This document shows, piece by piece, positions 33,565 through 45,002 of a stretch of 64,000 nucleotides of DNA. Origin of the DNA: Rhodamnia argentea. Taxonomy: Eukaryota; Streptophyta; Magnoliopsida; Myrtales; Myrtaceae. The position numbers and the translations under genes are program-made. The notes beneath the pieces are model-generated. The model saw only the letters and a program-made list of their open reading frames with translations, was not told where the DNA came from and searched no databases. The stretch's first letter is position 1, and each line of letters opens with the position of its first letter. The stretch lies in NCBI RefSeq assembly GCF_020921035.1, contig NC_063160.1, forward strand, positions 21,673,595 through 21,737,594, read 5' to 3'.

Positions 33565-35120
33565 TTACAAGATTTCAGCTACCAATGATTTGTAGTCGAT
33601 GCTATCGGCCTTGGACTTGATTGAAAGCATCGTCTCGTGCAATTTGGACGATTCTTGCTCGAGCTCGCTCAGCTGGGCTCTGGTTTCAGCAACCTTCGCC
33701 TTGGCAGCTTCCACCGCCTTCTCCTTCTCCGCCAAGTCTTCCAATTCAAGTTCCAGCTCCTTCCTGGCCGATCCTATGTCCGCATCACGGTGTCTCTTCA
33801 CGATCTCGATTTCGCGGCACTGCTTGTTGAGCTGAATCACTTGGGCGATCTCATCCAGCATGTTGCGGAGCCAGCCCACATCGATCCCCGCCGCTTCCAC
33901 GTCCCTCACGATGGCCTGCATCTCTTTGATTTTCGACTTGCTCAGCTGCGAGATCTCGGTGCCCCGCAGCTCTTGGATCACGGAGCAGACGCACTCTAAA
34001 AAGTAAGAGCGCATCGCAGCCGACTTGAGGTGGCAGTTGGCTGCTATATCTCCATACTTGTCAATAACCGACTTAAGGACCGAGGAGGAGCTTTCTTGCA
34101 CGCGGTAATTCCCGAGGACGTGCGAATCAGAAACAACGGGCTCGTGGTCTTCCTCATTGACGTCGTCGCTCACCTCAGAAGGATGGTCAACCACCGTGAT
34201 CGAGGAAGCCATGGACCCAAATGCCGCATCCCTTCCGCATTCAGCAGCACGGACAATTGCAGCGGAATCCACCTTGTCGTCATCGAGCTCTGCAGGGTTG
34301 GATTGCTTCGACGGCTTTCGCATAGGCTCAGAAGGAGAATGGAGGTCTCCTGTATCTTGAAGCTGATTTACTTTGGAACGAGCCTTTGGGAACATGAGTT
34401 CGGCATCCCACGACTCGACCTTCATAGGCTCAGAAGGAGAATGGAGGTCTCCTGTATCTTGAAGCTGATTTACTTTGGAACGAGCCTTTGGGAACATGAG
34501 TTCCGCGTCCCACGACTCGACCTTCTTGAAAGACAGATCTTTCGGGGATAGGTTGTCGGAGAGGTTGAAATTCTTCAGGACGGAATCGTTGGAGTGCCTT
34601 CGATCCAGATCCTTTTTCTTCGGCATGCTGAGTTTTCTGGGAAGAAGGAAAATGAAGGATCCTGGAAAGGAATGTAAGAACCGTGTACGTTCGCTTAGAG
34701 GCGTCGTATAAACAAGAATCGACTCAAAAGATAGCCACTCCACGGATCAACTAAATGAAGAATCAGTCAATCTATGTAAAAAGCGAAGACTAAATCAGAG
34801 AGTATTAAAATACTTCTGTACTATTAAGGGATTTATGTGGCTAGAATACAACAGTATCCTAATCAGTAACGGGGAACTGTCCAATCCTTCAACAAGTTCA
34901 CAAGCTCATTAAGCCAAATCTTTCCTACTCAAAACAGTCAAACTTAACCAATTAAAGAAGTGACCGGACATCGAATTTCGCGATGATACTGACCGGAATT
35001 CCTCTTAGCCAACTTCTTTCCCGTCTGTCCTTCGGCTATCTTTTTCAAGCAAGCTTCGACGCATTCGTGATACGGGTTGGAGGCGTTTGCGCAATCCGGA
35101 TGCACTTTCCTCTCAGCCAT
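33565..35120 (-). CDS. PEARLI-4 (phospholipase-like) family protein, gene B
   Basis: Two exons (35120-34994, 34661-33565) give 407 residues. Exon 1 (42 codons) is the Cys/His mini-domain (VHPDCANASNPYHECVEAC) and ends in phase 1, exactly as in SYF2 and gene A. Residues about 222-407 form the PEARLI-4 domain: GNYRVQESSSSVLKSVIDKY, GDIAANCHLKS, MRSYFLECVCSVIQELRGTE and AAGIDVGWLRNMLDEIAQVI, then a long coiled coil ending in DYKSLVAEIL. Residues 89-122 are duplicated in tandem at 123-156 (KVESWDAELMFPKARSK onward), from a 102-bp DNA duplication at 34321-34524 whose two differences are synonymous. It lacks the second mini-domain exon of gene A. Its function is unknown; as a coiled-coil protein it may act as a scaffold (inference). 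Confidence 0.87.
34321..34524 (-). repeat. 102-bp in-frame tandem duplication inside PEARLI-4 gene B
   Basis: Units 34321-34422 and 34423-34524 are identical except for two adjacent-codon substitutions (near 34400-34404 against 34502-34506), both synonymous (Asp-Ala). This is a very recent, in-frame event adding 34 residues. Confidence 0.9.
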
Positions 35121-38100
35121 ACCGTCGCCGCGTCGAAAGGCGAATTGGCTAGTTCCGCAAGCAACAAGGTCTGGATAACCACCCTGCAATTCAAGAAAAA
35201 CCTCTCACCAATTAGATAAAACTGATTCCATCTCATCTGCTCCATATCATTCGTTTCTTGATCATATTTAGAACCGTAAGAGACTAAAAAAGATCAGCAA
35301 CTTGTCTTTTTTGGGATGAAATTCTTATTTGCTTATGATCTGTTGGGCAGCTCTCTGAGTAAAAAAAATTGTAATCTTGAACAAAATTAACCATCGGAAA
35401 AGGATTGCCAAGAGCAGAAAAGACAAACAATTTTTATAGTTCCTACGGTACAGACCCAATTCCACGCTTAGTTAATGACAAGAAATCGTCCACCCCGAAT
35501 CGATACTTCCCAGAAAAAAGCTTTCAGCACTCACGACATGCGAGGACATCTTGTTCTACAGCAAGAAACAGAAAACATGCATGGCCCTCGCGTGAGGAGA
35601 ATAAAAGATGCGCTAACACAGAGAAAGCAGGCGAGATCAAGCCAAGGCGGAAAAGCGTGGGGATTCAACAGAAACCCAGATGCCAAAGACGAAACCTGTC
35701 GAAGAGCGAAGTCCGTATCAACCGTCGCTCTCTCTCTCTCCCGAGATCTTTATAGATGATTCAACTTGTTCTCCGGGGCTTGGAGAATATGCGGCAGACC
35801 CAAGCGCGATTTCTTGCTTAGTCACCTGCTTTTGAACTGTGCAACGGCGTCGGGGAGGAAGAGGAGGAGGAGGAGGAGAAGGAGAAGAAGGAAGTGCCGT
35901 CTGGAAGGACGAAGCTTTGAAGAATCCGTTGAAGCGATGACGCGGCTCAGAATATAATACGAGAGTTTCCCTTTTAAAGAAAATGAAATATCGGGGAGTT
36001 CGCTGCTTGTTGACACGTGTCCTGCGGGTCGTTTCCGTGGGTGACAGCTGGGGGGATGCAGCGTTGGGTCGTGTGACCGATCGTCGCCACACAAAGTTTA
36101 TCATCCGTCAACGTCTGAGCCACCGTAGCAGGTTGGGAGGTACGATGATGTGCAGTGCACGACTCCAAATACGATCCACTCAGGTGGGAGGCGGGAAATA
36201 CGGTGAAATTTTCACTGACCAATTGAATTTTACGACTTTCTAATGCATCGATTTGACTTGTGCTATGTGTAATGAGTATTTTAAAATTAAATATTTAAAT
36301 AGTTGTCTTTGAGTCACCCGATTATAATTAATAAGGCTCGGTGGATCTTCCGATTCTCATAAAAAAAAAGAAAATCCTAACCATTCGTTCTGGCTTGTTA
36401 GGAAAGAAGCCCTTCTCTTCTTCAAATGTAGCTAATCCTATACTTGTATAGGATCATGTTCATAAATGTCTTTTTGCACTTTGACAAACAAAATGTTCGA
36501 TTTTTCAAAGTAGCGATTTCATAGCCGGAAATATATTGCCAATTGCAGCCTTTTTTTTTTATTTGATTATTTAGTAAGTGTCGTGTCTACATTAACTTTT
36601 TGAAAATGTTGCTTCTACATAAATCACATGTTTAGAAATTACGATTTGACGATATATATTTATTAACGAATGGCCCACGAGTAGAAACCAACTAATCAGG
36701 AAGATTTTTCAGTATCTTGTGTATTGAGATGATGCTCACAATTAATCCTTTCAAAATCGAATCATCCCAACTCAAATGTGCTCGACTAGTTTATCGAAAG
36801 GGAACTTATTGTCACAACCATTTGGAACTAACTGTCTTCCGAATTAAATGTACGCGTATGTATACACGCATAATAAAACCATATTTTAACGGGTGTCCAG
36901 GGAAGACATTTGAAGTGATTAATTGAAAATATCAATGGAAATTTTAAACATTAATCACTTTAGTGAAGTGCGTAATTAGTGTATCGAAATTTAAAATTAT
37001 GATTATGCGGTATGACTATTTGGTTCCCTCTTCGATCCTCGAGACCATTTCACACCGGAACAATTAATAAATCTCTCTAGAGATAATGTCTAGGTTATGT
37101 GCATGGATGGTCGAGCGGCTAAAGGTCAAGGTGTAATTATGGCCAGGGAAAAAGGTCAACCGGCGATGATGAAAGATTAAGAGCACAAGAGACCCAAACC
37201 CTCGGATACCCGGTGGCAATAACGTGATCATTTTGACATCCAAGGTTTTCAAATTTCTCAAGCAAACAATAATTTTCTTTTTCACGAAGTTTCCAGCGTT
37301 TTGTACATCACTATTTACCAAATAACGTGACACGATCACGCAATGCATGGAGCCGAACAAGCGATAAAGAGAAGGTGATGGTGAATTTATTTTCCAAGTA
37401 ACTATAAACTAAATACGCAGCAACCAATCCCTTTGGAAAAACTTTGCCTTTCCGTGCTAGTGAACTAGCAATATTATTTCGACCAAATTTTTTTTTTAGC
37501 AATATTAATGCTGGTAAAGAAAATGTTTATGGAAAGAGAAATTGCGAGCCTGATATATTGAGTTTCAACACTCTGTGCCTATGTCTAGTCATGCGAAAAT
37601 GAGTCGTAGGCCAATTTCTTAACCATATTTGCTGGACTGAGTTGTTATATGAGTCAATTATATTAAGTAAATGCGTTTAGAATAGTGAAGCCCCAAACAA
37701 TATGAGTATTAAATCAGTTTACAATTTACTTAAATTTAACCCACTTTTATAACTCGATGTTGCGCTCACTCACTTTGCCCTCTCACTTTAGCTTGGGCAT
37801 GATTTTTTTTTCTAGATTGTGTCAAATATGGAAGAAGTTTAGCAATATGAGTCGGATATGAGTGAGATACGAGTCGAGTCAAGTATGTATCACTGGATTT
37901 GTATTGCATGGAAGTGAGCCAAAACAGGTTAAATCGATTAATTAGGGTCAGATTATTTTCAATCCGACCCAAATCCGACTCTACCTATCTGTTGGAAGGA
38001 TTTACCTATATTCTCTCTTCCAGCTGTCGCAACCTAGCTATATTCCACTAGTTATGACGAGTGTATACTATCGCCTGGCTATAGGTAGAAAAGCTTTTGC

Positions 38101-38413
38101 TGCCCAAAATTAGACTCCCACAGCTCCCTCGCTATAGATCTAGTCACTATTGGAACCCTTCGGTAGCTCATCTCACTCTCAGCACATCAGCACACATTAA
38201 TCAAACTACAAACCGAACCTCTGGCGTCCACAAAGGGTCTTGCATGCACTTTGTCTTTCTGACTTAGACAAATGTCTTATCGCTTAGTACGACCATTCTC
38301 TTGTGTGTTTACGAATTAGGCTGTCATCCTCGCTAACTTCGAGAAACAACGCTCAACCGATTAAAATGCAAAAACACGAGGACATACGCAATAACTTTGC
38401 TGGATATGATTCA
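35121..38413. other. Intergenic; promoter region of PEARLI-4 gene B, repeats, no gene
   Basis: Bases 35700-35950 hold a (CT)n tract and a purine-rich 'gaggaggagg' stretch, likely promoter or 5' UTR of gene B. Farther right the DNA is AT-rich, with a dispersed repeat copy at 37600-37990 and no open frame with recognisable motifs. Confidence 0.4.
37600..37990 (+). repeat. Dispersed repeat family, copy 4
   Basis: It shows 'gagtcggatatgag', 'caaaacaggttaaatcgatt' and 'tcaatccgacccaaatccga' in the same order as the other copies. The upstream part (37730-37800, 'tttgccctctcactttagc') also matches the inverted copy near 1380-1420. Confidence 0.5.
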
Positions 38414-38423
38414 ATTTCTTGGT

Positions 38424-39321
38424 GGGAAAATTAGCCAAAAAGCCCTGAAACCTTTTATATCGAGGCAACTTCAATTTTAAACTTTTCAATTGTACCAATT
38501 TAGTCCTAAACTTTTTAATAAATTTTCAATAAGTCCCAAACCCTTTAATTTGCCAATTTAGTCCTAAACATTTTCATGAATTACCAATGTCGTCATTGCG
38601 CCTAATTTTGACAAAAAATTGCTGACATGACAGTTCCAATGCTGACCATCTTACGTGATGCGGCTCTTTTCGACGCAGAAAATTTTTATTTTTTTGTTTA
38701 TTTTTTCTTTTCTCTTTGTTCCTTTCTTTTTTTTCTTCTCTTCACAAGATTGGCAGACCAGACGACAACCGGGTGAGAGCCGCGAAGCTCTTGTTGGTTT
38801 TGGGCGAGGGCACACGACCCTCATTGTGGCTGTGGAGAGCGTCATGATCCTCAACCTCCCTCACTGTTGCCGTGAGGACTTTGTGGCCCTCACTCGGTTG
38901 TCGGTGGCCTCGCCGGCTATGAAGAACGAAGAAAAAGAAAAGAAAGTAAAGAAAAGCCAAAAGAAAAAAGAAAATAATCAATAAAAAGTAACTATAATTT
39001 TGGAAAAATAATAAAAGAAATTTAAAAAACTTATCAACGTCGGGTCGGTCGTGCCACGTAGGACGGCCGGCGTTGATTGAACCGCCACGCCAACGATTTA
39101 TAGTTGAAATTAATCGGGAGGACTACATTGGAAATTAGTTAAAATATTTAGGACAAAATTGACAAATCCTCAAAAGACTTTGAATTAGATTGACACAATT
39201 GAAAAATTTAGCGGAATTAGAAAACTGTCAAAAATTTTAGGGCTAAATTGACACAATTGAAAGGTTTAAGACTGAATTGGCCATCATACAATTGATTTAA
39301 GACTTTTTGGATAATTTTCCC
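38424..39321. mobile_element. Non-autonomous Mutator-type element, 898 bp
   Basis: Inverted termini are 'gggaaaattagccaaaaag' on the left and, reverse-complemented, 'gggaaaattatccaaaaag' on the right. They are flanked by a 9/10 direct repeat, 'atttcttggt' (38414-38423) and 'atttctcggt' (39322-39331). The arms continue as long, diverged inverted repeats rich in 'cctaaac..ttt..caattt'. The core (38750-38930) is GC-rich. No transposase is encoded. The long arms and roughly 10-bp target duplication fit the Mutator superfamily. Confidence 0.7.
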
Positions 39322-39331
39322 ATTTCTCGGT

Positions 39332-41400
39332 TTCAATTATTTGGCTACGGGCTTAGTCCCGCTAGTCGTTTGGTTCTCTTATAGGCCACTAAATTTAAAC
39401 GTTGAACTTGCACCTACTAGCCACTATGTTCATCTCTCTACTGGTAAAAATCTCGGGGAAAGTCCTTGGAAATCATGTTCAAAGCCTTCAATCAAGTGGC
39501 CAGTTAATTAGCTGTATCATCTACATAAGGCAGGTTTTGAGCACATCAGGTTCATCAATCTCCAAATTTATTTTGTCTGCTATATATATATTCGGATATC
39601 CATATTTCATAGATATACGCTGGCTCTTCTATTTGAAAAAAAATCTGGATTTCATGGTTCGTTGTCCCGTTGCGTCCGCAATTTGCTCTCGTGATTTCTA
39701 CTTGTGAACACTTTTATTCCTACATGAATGCAGATGTTGATTGCCAACGAATTCTTCACCAGACCAACCCCTGGTTCTTTTCATACCAACGTTAATGTGA
39801 CGTAGATGCGACCTTAATCGGATTTATTGCTCAAATAGGCTTTGCATTCGTCAAATCAATTAAAGGATATCCTCGAACGGGCACAAATTTAGAATTTATG
39901 AGTTCGAAAGGCGCTATTTAGGCTGAATTTTCTCATTGCAACGCAAACAATTGAAAAAAAAAAAGAAGAAGGAGGAGGAAAAATAGTAGCGGTGAGCATG
40001 GTTCCAAGTTGTACAGTATGCAAGGTAGGCTTCAGATTCTAAAAATTGAGGAAACCTAGAACGTGGAACTTAGAACCTAGAATGTGGAACTAGTTTTTGC
40101 GTTTTACTTGTTCTATGTATTTGTGTGATCTTGTGATATTTCTTGACAGCCGATGATGAGTATGTAATTTGGAACCACCATATGAGTTGTGGCCAGTGAA
40201 TTGTAACAATATATAATGGTCATTAGAGATTATGATTCACCGCAACTGTTCAAGTAATAATACATGTGGAATCGACTTTGGGCATATTTTTTAGGAGTGA
40301 ACGATTTCAAAATGAATCCAGGTTTCAAGTTGAACCTACAATTATGAAATTATTTTTCAATTTTTAGAACTTGAAGCCTATCCTGTACAACAAATGATTG
40401 AATTCGCCCCGATTTGAAAGAAGCTCTACCTAGACCCTGTCCTTCAAAGGGGCTCAAGCTTTGGTCTATATCTCTTGTATCATAGTCATTATGCAAAGCT
40501 AGAACCGTTCTTTGAAAGAGGCTCAAGCTTGGGCCCATTAATCTTGTGACCATGCAAGCATTGCAAAGGGACGTCACGAAGCGAAGTGTCGATATCCTAC
40601 GAGTATAGCCAGCTCGACCAAAAGCCATGGAGATTCTCTTGGAATTATTCCTCCGCCAGTGATCTGAAGAAGTCCCACGACACTATTTCACCCTCCATTA
40701 CAGATCATCTCGATGGCATATGCACGTCTGTCCTATTTGTTGCTTGCGCAACGTGGGGTCGGAAGACAGATACCGGCCGGTTGTTCTGTTTCGATGAAAG
40801 ACTGGACTATCGTGTCGTAATTGGAGCTAATCTCTCGAAGACCTGTTCACTCGAGTTTTCAAGGCGACCCGGTCCGTTTCTGCTTCTTAAAAAAAACCTC
40901 ATTTCCATGTCTGTTGCTTAAGCTTTCATGGAATGCTTGTCTGTATCGCATTAGGAACAAATGCATTCATAATTCGTCTTTCATTGTTAGGGGAAGGTTG
41001 CATTATTGTACAGAGCTCTTTGTCGCGATTGGGATCTAGCTTCACTGGTTTTTTAGCTACTTGAGCATGTAGCAGGCTGCTCACCTGCTCTCTTGTTCCT
41101 TTGCCATGAACTCCTGACTTGTCGGGAAAAAAAAAAAAAACATATTAGGTTAAAAGAGTTAGTTTTGAAGGAGTGAACCCTAATGGTGTTATCCGTATCC
41201 TATTATTATACAGACAATTTTAATGGAAGATCTTGCTTGAAAAATCTCTCAGACAGCATTCAAAAGAACAGATTACTGTGTGTTGAGTTCTACGAAGAGT
41301 GCCCCATAAGCGCTAGCGCGACTTCTTCGCTAGATAACTCTTATCATTGTCATCTGTCATTTCATAGTTCCTCGCTTTCTTCAATTTATTTCTATTAAGG
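39332..41400. other. Intergenic, no gene; imperfect repeats
   Basis: An imperfect direct repeat of about 70 bp occurs at 40430-40495 and 40500-40568, each with 'ggctcaagctt' and 'atgcaa'. Words related to a common plant 'gtgagcatggttcc' repeat occur at about 39993 and 40293. No coding sequence is recognised. Confidence 0.35.
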
Positions 41401-41439
41401 GATGATGATATAAATAGTTCATAAACTCTTGATCAACAT

Positions 41440-41690
41440 GCAATGTGATCTTTGAACTTTTAATTTGTTCAACGTAGGATTTCGAATTTTTAGTACATAT
41501 TCAATTTAGTTTCTGGACTATATGAAAATGCTCGATATTGTCCTTTTATTAATTCAAGTTCGGAGATAACATTAAACATTTTCATGTACTTCCATGACTA
41601 AATGAACATGTACTAAAACTCTAAATATTACATTGAATAATTTGAAAGTTCGAAGATTGTATTGAATAAATTAAAAATTCAAAGACGAAG
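41440..41690. mobile_element. Foldback/MITE-like inverted repeat, about 250 bp
   Basis: The left arm (about 41440-41545, 'tttgaacttttaatttgttc', 'tttttagtacat') pairs with the right arm (about 41575-41690, 'gtactaaaactc', 'aataaattaaaaattcaaag'). The two arms are separated by only about 30 bp. No coding capacity. Confidence 0.5.
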
Positions 41691-42274
41691 CTTCATCCGC
41701 CATTTATACCATTTTCTCCCTTCACGGTGGGAAAACGTCCAGACCACGTCATGGCACTTGGTTGAAGTTCGGCGTCTTATACTCCGGAATCTTCGGGCCG
41801 GTTTACGAGGAAGACGAAGACAATTTATGGTGGACTGTCAAACCTGACACTATCACATGGGTTAACGTCGAGGTAAGACGCAGCATAGGACTTCGTCCAC
41901 CATTCTGGAAAGAAAGTCCCCGTAAGAAATCTGAATATGGTTTAGGATCTGCAGACTTCATGTTGGAAGATTGCTTCGGCATCCTTTTGACAGCTTCCAA
42001 CTCCCCCGCCACTTTTGTCCAAACGACACTCGACAAAAAATGGTTTCCGGCGATTCTTGTCGAAAAATACGGTGAATGCAACCACCAGTTAAAAACCACC
42101 TTCGATGACTTCCCCCCCTCCGGCGCTAAAAATGGGGTCGCCATCTTCGATTTCAACCAGACTGTTCGAGGGTTAGGACGCAAAAATGTAATCTTTCGAA
42201 TTTTGAGGCCTGGAAAAATCACGATTCGTCTCGAAATTGCGCGACTATCGATTGGAAATACGATCTTCTCCTAG
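41675..42274 (+). CDS. Unrecognised open frame, about 200 codons, no clear start
   Basis: An open frame runs from after a TAA at about 41672 to the TAG at 42272-42274. There is no in-frame ATG in the upstream part. The usual translation window would begin at a TTG at 41762, so an upstream exon or a lost start is likely. The peptide has a normal amino-acid mix with many aromatic residues (GVLYSGIFGPVYEEDEDNLW, then WWTVKPDTITWVNVEV, FGILLTASNSPATFVQTTLD and NGVAIFDFNQTVRG). It does not look like a low-complexity artefact. I do not recognise a family. It starts directly beside a foldback element, so it may be a transposon-captured or pseudogenised exon. Confidence 0.3.
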   Translation, partial: KFKDEASSAIYTIFSLHGGKTSRPRHGTWLKFGVLYSGIFGPVYEEDEDNLWWTVKPDTITWVNVEVRRSIGLRPPFWKESPRKKSEYGLGSADFMLEDCFGILLTASNSPATFVQTTLDKKWFPAILVEKYGECNHQLKTTFDDFPPSGAKNGVAIFDFNQTVRGLGRKNVIFRILRPGKITIRLEIARLSIGNTIFS

Positions 42275-44223
42275 AGAATACGGCTACGCGTTTGCAGAAA
42301 GACTTCTGATCTTGTGTGGATCGTCGTTAGTGCGCTGTCAGTTGCAGAAAGACGTTGTTGTCGTCGACAAAAATGATTTCTAAATGCCAGTCAGTGCTTT
42401 GGAATTGGAATGTCCACGACACCGCACAAACGTAGGAGGAGGAGGAGGAGGAGGGGGAGGAGAAAGAGACTTCTTGCTTCATTTGCTATCTCTTTCTCGG
42501 CAATAGACTTCCAATTGGTTAGAGGACACGGTACAGCGACATCGTTTTCTCCGAAAGACAACTTTCAGGTCCATTCTTGAACAAGATGGGGGGATCACTC
42601 CAGGCCACATCCAAATAGGCCTGATCCCCTAAAAATATATTTCCAACTTTAAATCTAGTCTTAATTCTGTATCGAAATTTTTTTTTTTTTTTGTCTAAAA
42701 AAAGTTATTGGCTTTAACTTTAGTCCCAAATCTATCCCCAGACTTAATTTTTTGTCTAAAAAGTAATCACCAACTTTCAATTAGTCTCCATTAATCCTCC
42801 GCCCAAAAATCACTACTAGTTGCTCGGCGTGGCATTTTCACATCGGTAACAAATCCACGTCAATAAGGTGACGCAGAAAATTAACTCCAAAATGAAATCT
42901 TTTTTGATATGAAAATTAGGGATGATTTAACGGTGATTTTTGGGCGAAGAACTTGCGGGGGTAGGTTTGAGATTAGAGTTAGAGTTTGGGGCGGATTTGA
43001 AACCGAACTTAAAGTTGGTTTTTTTTTAGAAAGAAAAAGTTCGGGGTAGATTTGGACTAAACTTAAAGTTAGAGTTTTTTAAAGATAAAATAAAGTTCGG
43101 GTCATAATTGGTATTGAACCTAGGAGGTTTGTTAAGGGCATGTTTGATAACAATTTTTTTCCAGGGAATAATTTCTGAGCAAAAATGATTTTTTCTAATT
43201 ATGTTCCCAAGAACAAAGAAGTAGATTTTTTTTTTTTGGCGTCTTGTTTATATTCCAAATCCGTTCTCTAGCTACTGATCTGTTCTTGGAAATGGAAAAA
43301 CTAATTGGCCTTACCAAATAAATTTTCGTTCTTTTCCTGTTCTCAAGAACAAAAGAATAGGAATCAGAGTAATATAAGAAAAGGCCCACTCTTATGGGCT
43401 TTTTGGGTGCACAATTCGAGGTCGTTTCTGTAGCTTTGGTCGTCACTGATTAGTCAAACGTCGTCCTTTTAATTGGACATGCCGGATTGGATCAATCCTT
43501 AGACGATGACAAATTCGACTCACTTTGCAGAAACCCAAGCAAGTAAAGGGACTCTGTTCATAGGCAAACAAGGGTCCAAATTCATGAGCAAGAGTGAAAT
43601 GGCCCAGACCAACTTTGATGGCAACACAACCAGAAACAACCCAAGTCATGAGACCCAGGATTGTCAGACAAGAACAAAAAACCCAGTGAGGAACCAACTG
43701 TTAACATCCTGAAAAAAATGCCAATTTTGATGTCAAAGAGCAGAACTTTGCTGGCAGTTGATGCTATCAACCGGGCATCACCTGTCATCGTCGACTCGGG
43801 CCAATGTTGACAAGAGAGTGTTAAGACCATCGAGACGGGAGATGATCCTTTTAAGTTGGGTGGTAGCGACAAAGCAGAGTCATCGACCGAGCGAAGTCAA
43901 GACCCTCTATGCTCTCGATAATGATTTGTCCGTTTCGCGTAAAAAAAAAACAAGTGTTAATGCCGAGCTGGTCTTAATGAGGGAGGATTAAGGATGCTGC
44001 TAGAGGTCGATTAGCTAATTGTGCTGATGTGTTGAGATGGGGTAACAAGTGTGTGTTTAGCAGGTCGAAAAAGGCTTTAACTTGTGAGCTTCTGGCAGGT
44101 TGCTTCCTGCTCTTGTTCAATGAAATTATTGACTCTGTAAAAAGAGAAAGAGTCACACATAAAGCTCAAGGAAACTTCAAACATTTTCCGCGGAACAACA
44201 ACCGTTTCGTCCCAAAATCTCGA
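42275..44223. other. Intergenic; foldback repeat and MITE-like sequence, no gene
   Basis: A (GGA)n tract lies near 42433-42460. The foldback region 42620-43130 is listed separately. Bases 43130-43380 start 'gggcatgtttgataaca' and contain 'gttcccaagaacaaa' and 'gttctcaagaacaaaa', typical of a common plant MITE class. No coding sequence is recognised. Confidence 0.4.
42620..43130. mobile_element. Foldback/MITE-like element
   Basis: Left-arm words ('aactttaaatctagt', 'ttttgtctaaaaaaagtt', 'cccaaatctatcccc') recur reverse-complemented in the right arm ('ggggcggatttg', 'tttttagaaagaaaaagtt', 'aacttaaagttag') around a centre near 42860. No target-site duplication was identified. Confidence 0.45.
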
Positions 44224-45002
44224 TTACTGTACCGAACACAACTGAATTGAAACGCCCAACAGGATCAGATAATCCCACAGGCTCAATCCCCTCAAGGCTT
44301 GATCTCCATTTTTATTGATTTGTGGAGGCGCCAGAGCCCCCGATTGTGGAGCCGGAGCTGGGCTCTCGGCGGTGATCGATCCTTTCACGACGATGCCAAA
44401 CCGCATCCCACCGAGGCAATGACCAGCCACGTTGCAGACGAACCAGTACTTCTTGGCTTCGGTGAGAGTGACCTGGTCATTGCCGCTCGTGTGCTTGGCC
44501 AGCACGCCGGTGCTCGTGTCGCACGAGCGGAACGTCGACTCGGTCACTTCGTACACGTCGTGTTGGCCCTTTACGTACTTGAAGACTACACTGACATCGG
44601 GAAGGAAACAAGCCGAGATTACAAGCTGTAGGCTTGCAAAGATAGATAAATGCTACCGTCGAGAGAGACATGTTTTTAGCCATCTTCAAAGCTGGTTTAA
44701 TCAAAAGAAACCTCGCAGCATCTAAAAGCTTCTTCAGGATTTTAATGACAGCAGTTTTAACGGATACTTTGCTATACCGACACATTCAGGTAGGAAGAGA
44801 GACGAAGCAGGGACGCACCAAGAACATCGCCGACGCTGAAATTGTATTTCTGAGACCACACGCCGTAATCTACGGCGCTGTTCCACCCGTCGCTGTCGCC
44901 GACCGTGTAAACCTCCGACGCGGCACCACTCACAAGCAAGCCGAGGACGGCGAGGATCGTGCAGACGCTGCTGAAGTATCGGCACGGCTTCGAATCCTCC
45001 AT
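44224..45002 (-). CDS. GPI-anchored phytocyanin (uclacyanin-like blue copper protein)
   Basis: Two exons (45002-44819, 44585-44224) give 181 residues. The parts in order are a signal peptide (1-29, CTILAVLGLLVSGAAS), a plastocyanin-like domain from VYTVGDSDGWNS to about residue 128, a Pro/Ala-rich stretch (ESPAPAPQSGALAPP) typical of arabinogalactan-type glycosylation, and a hydrophobic C-terminal tail expected for GPI anchoring. Type-1 copper ligands are His70 (GQHDVYEV), Cys112, His117 and axial Met122 (CNVAGHCLGGM); Cys83 and Cys118 would form the domain disulfide. The axial Met separates it from stellacyanins, which use Gln, and suggests the uclacyanin/plantacyanin side. The single intron sits after GDVL, where phytocyanin genes commonly have one. 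The likely role is an extracellular electron-transfer or cell-wall protein; the specific partner is unknown. Confidence 0.92.

Noticed and set aside
33637-34551. Long plus-strand open frames opposite PEARLI-4 gene B
   Set aside because: Shadows of the GC-biased minus-strand coding exon, with no independent protein features.
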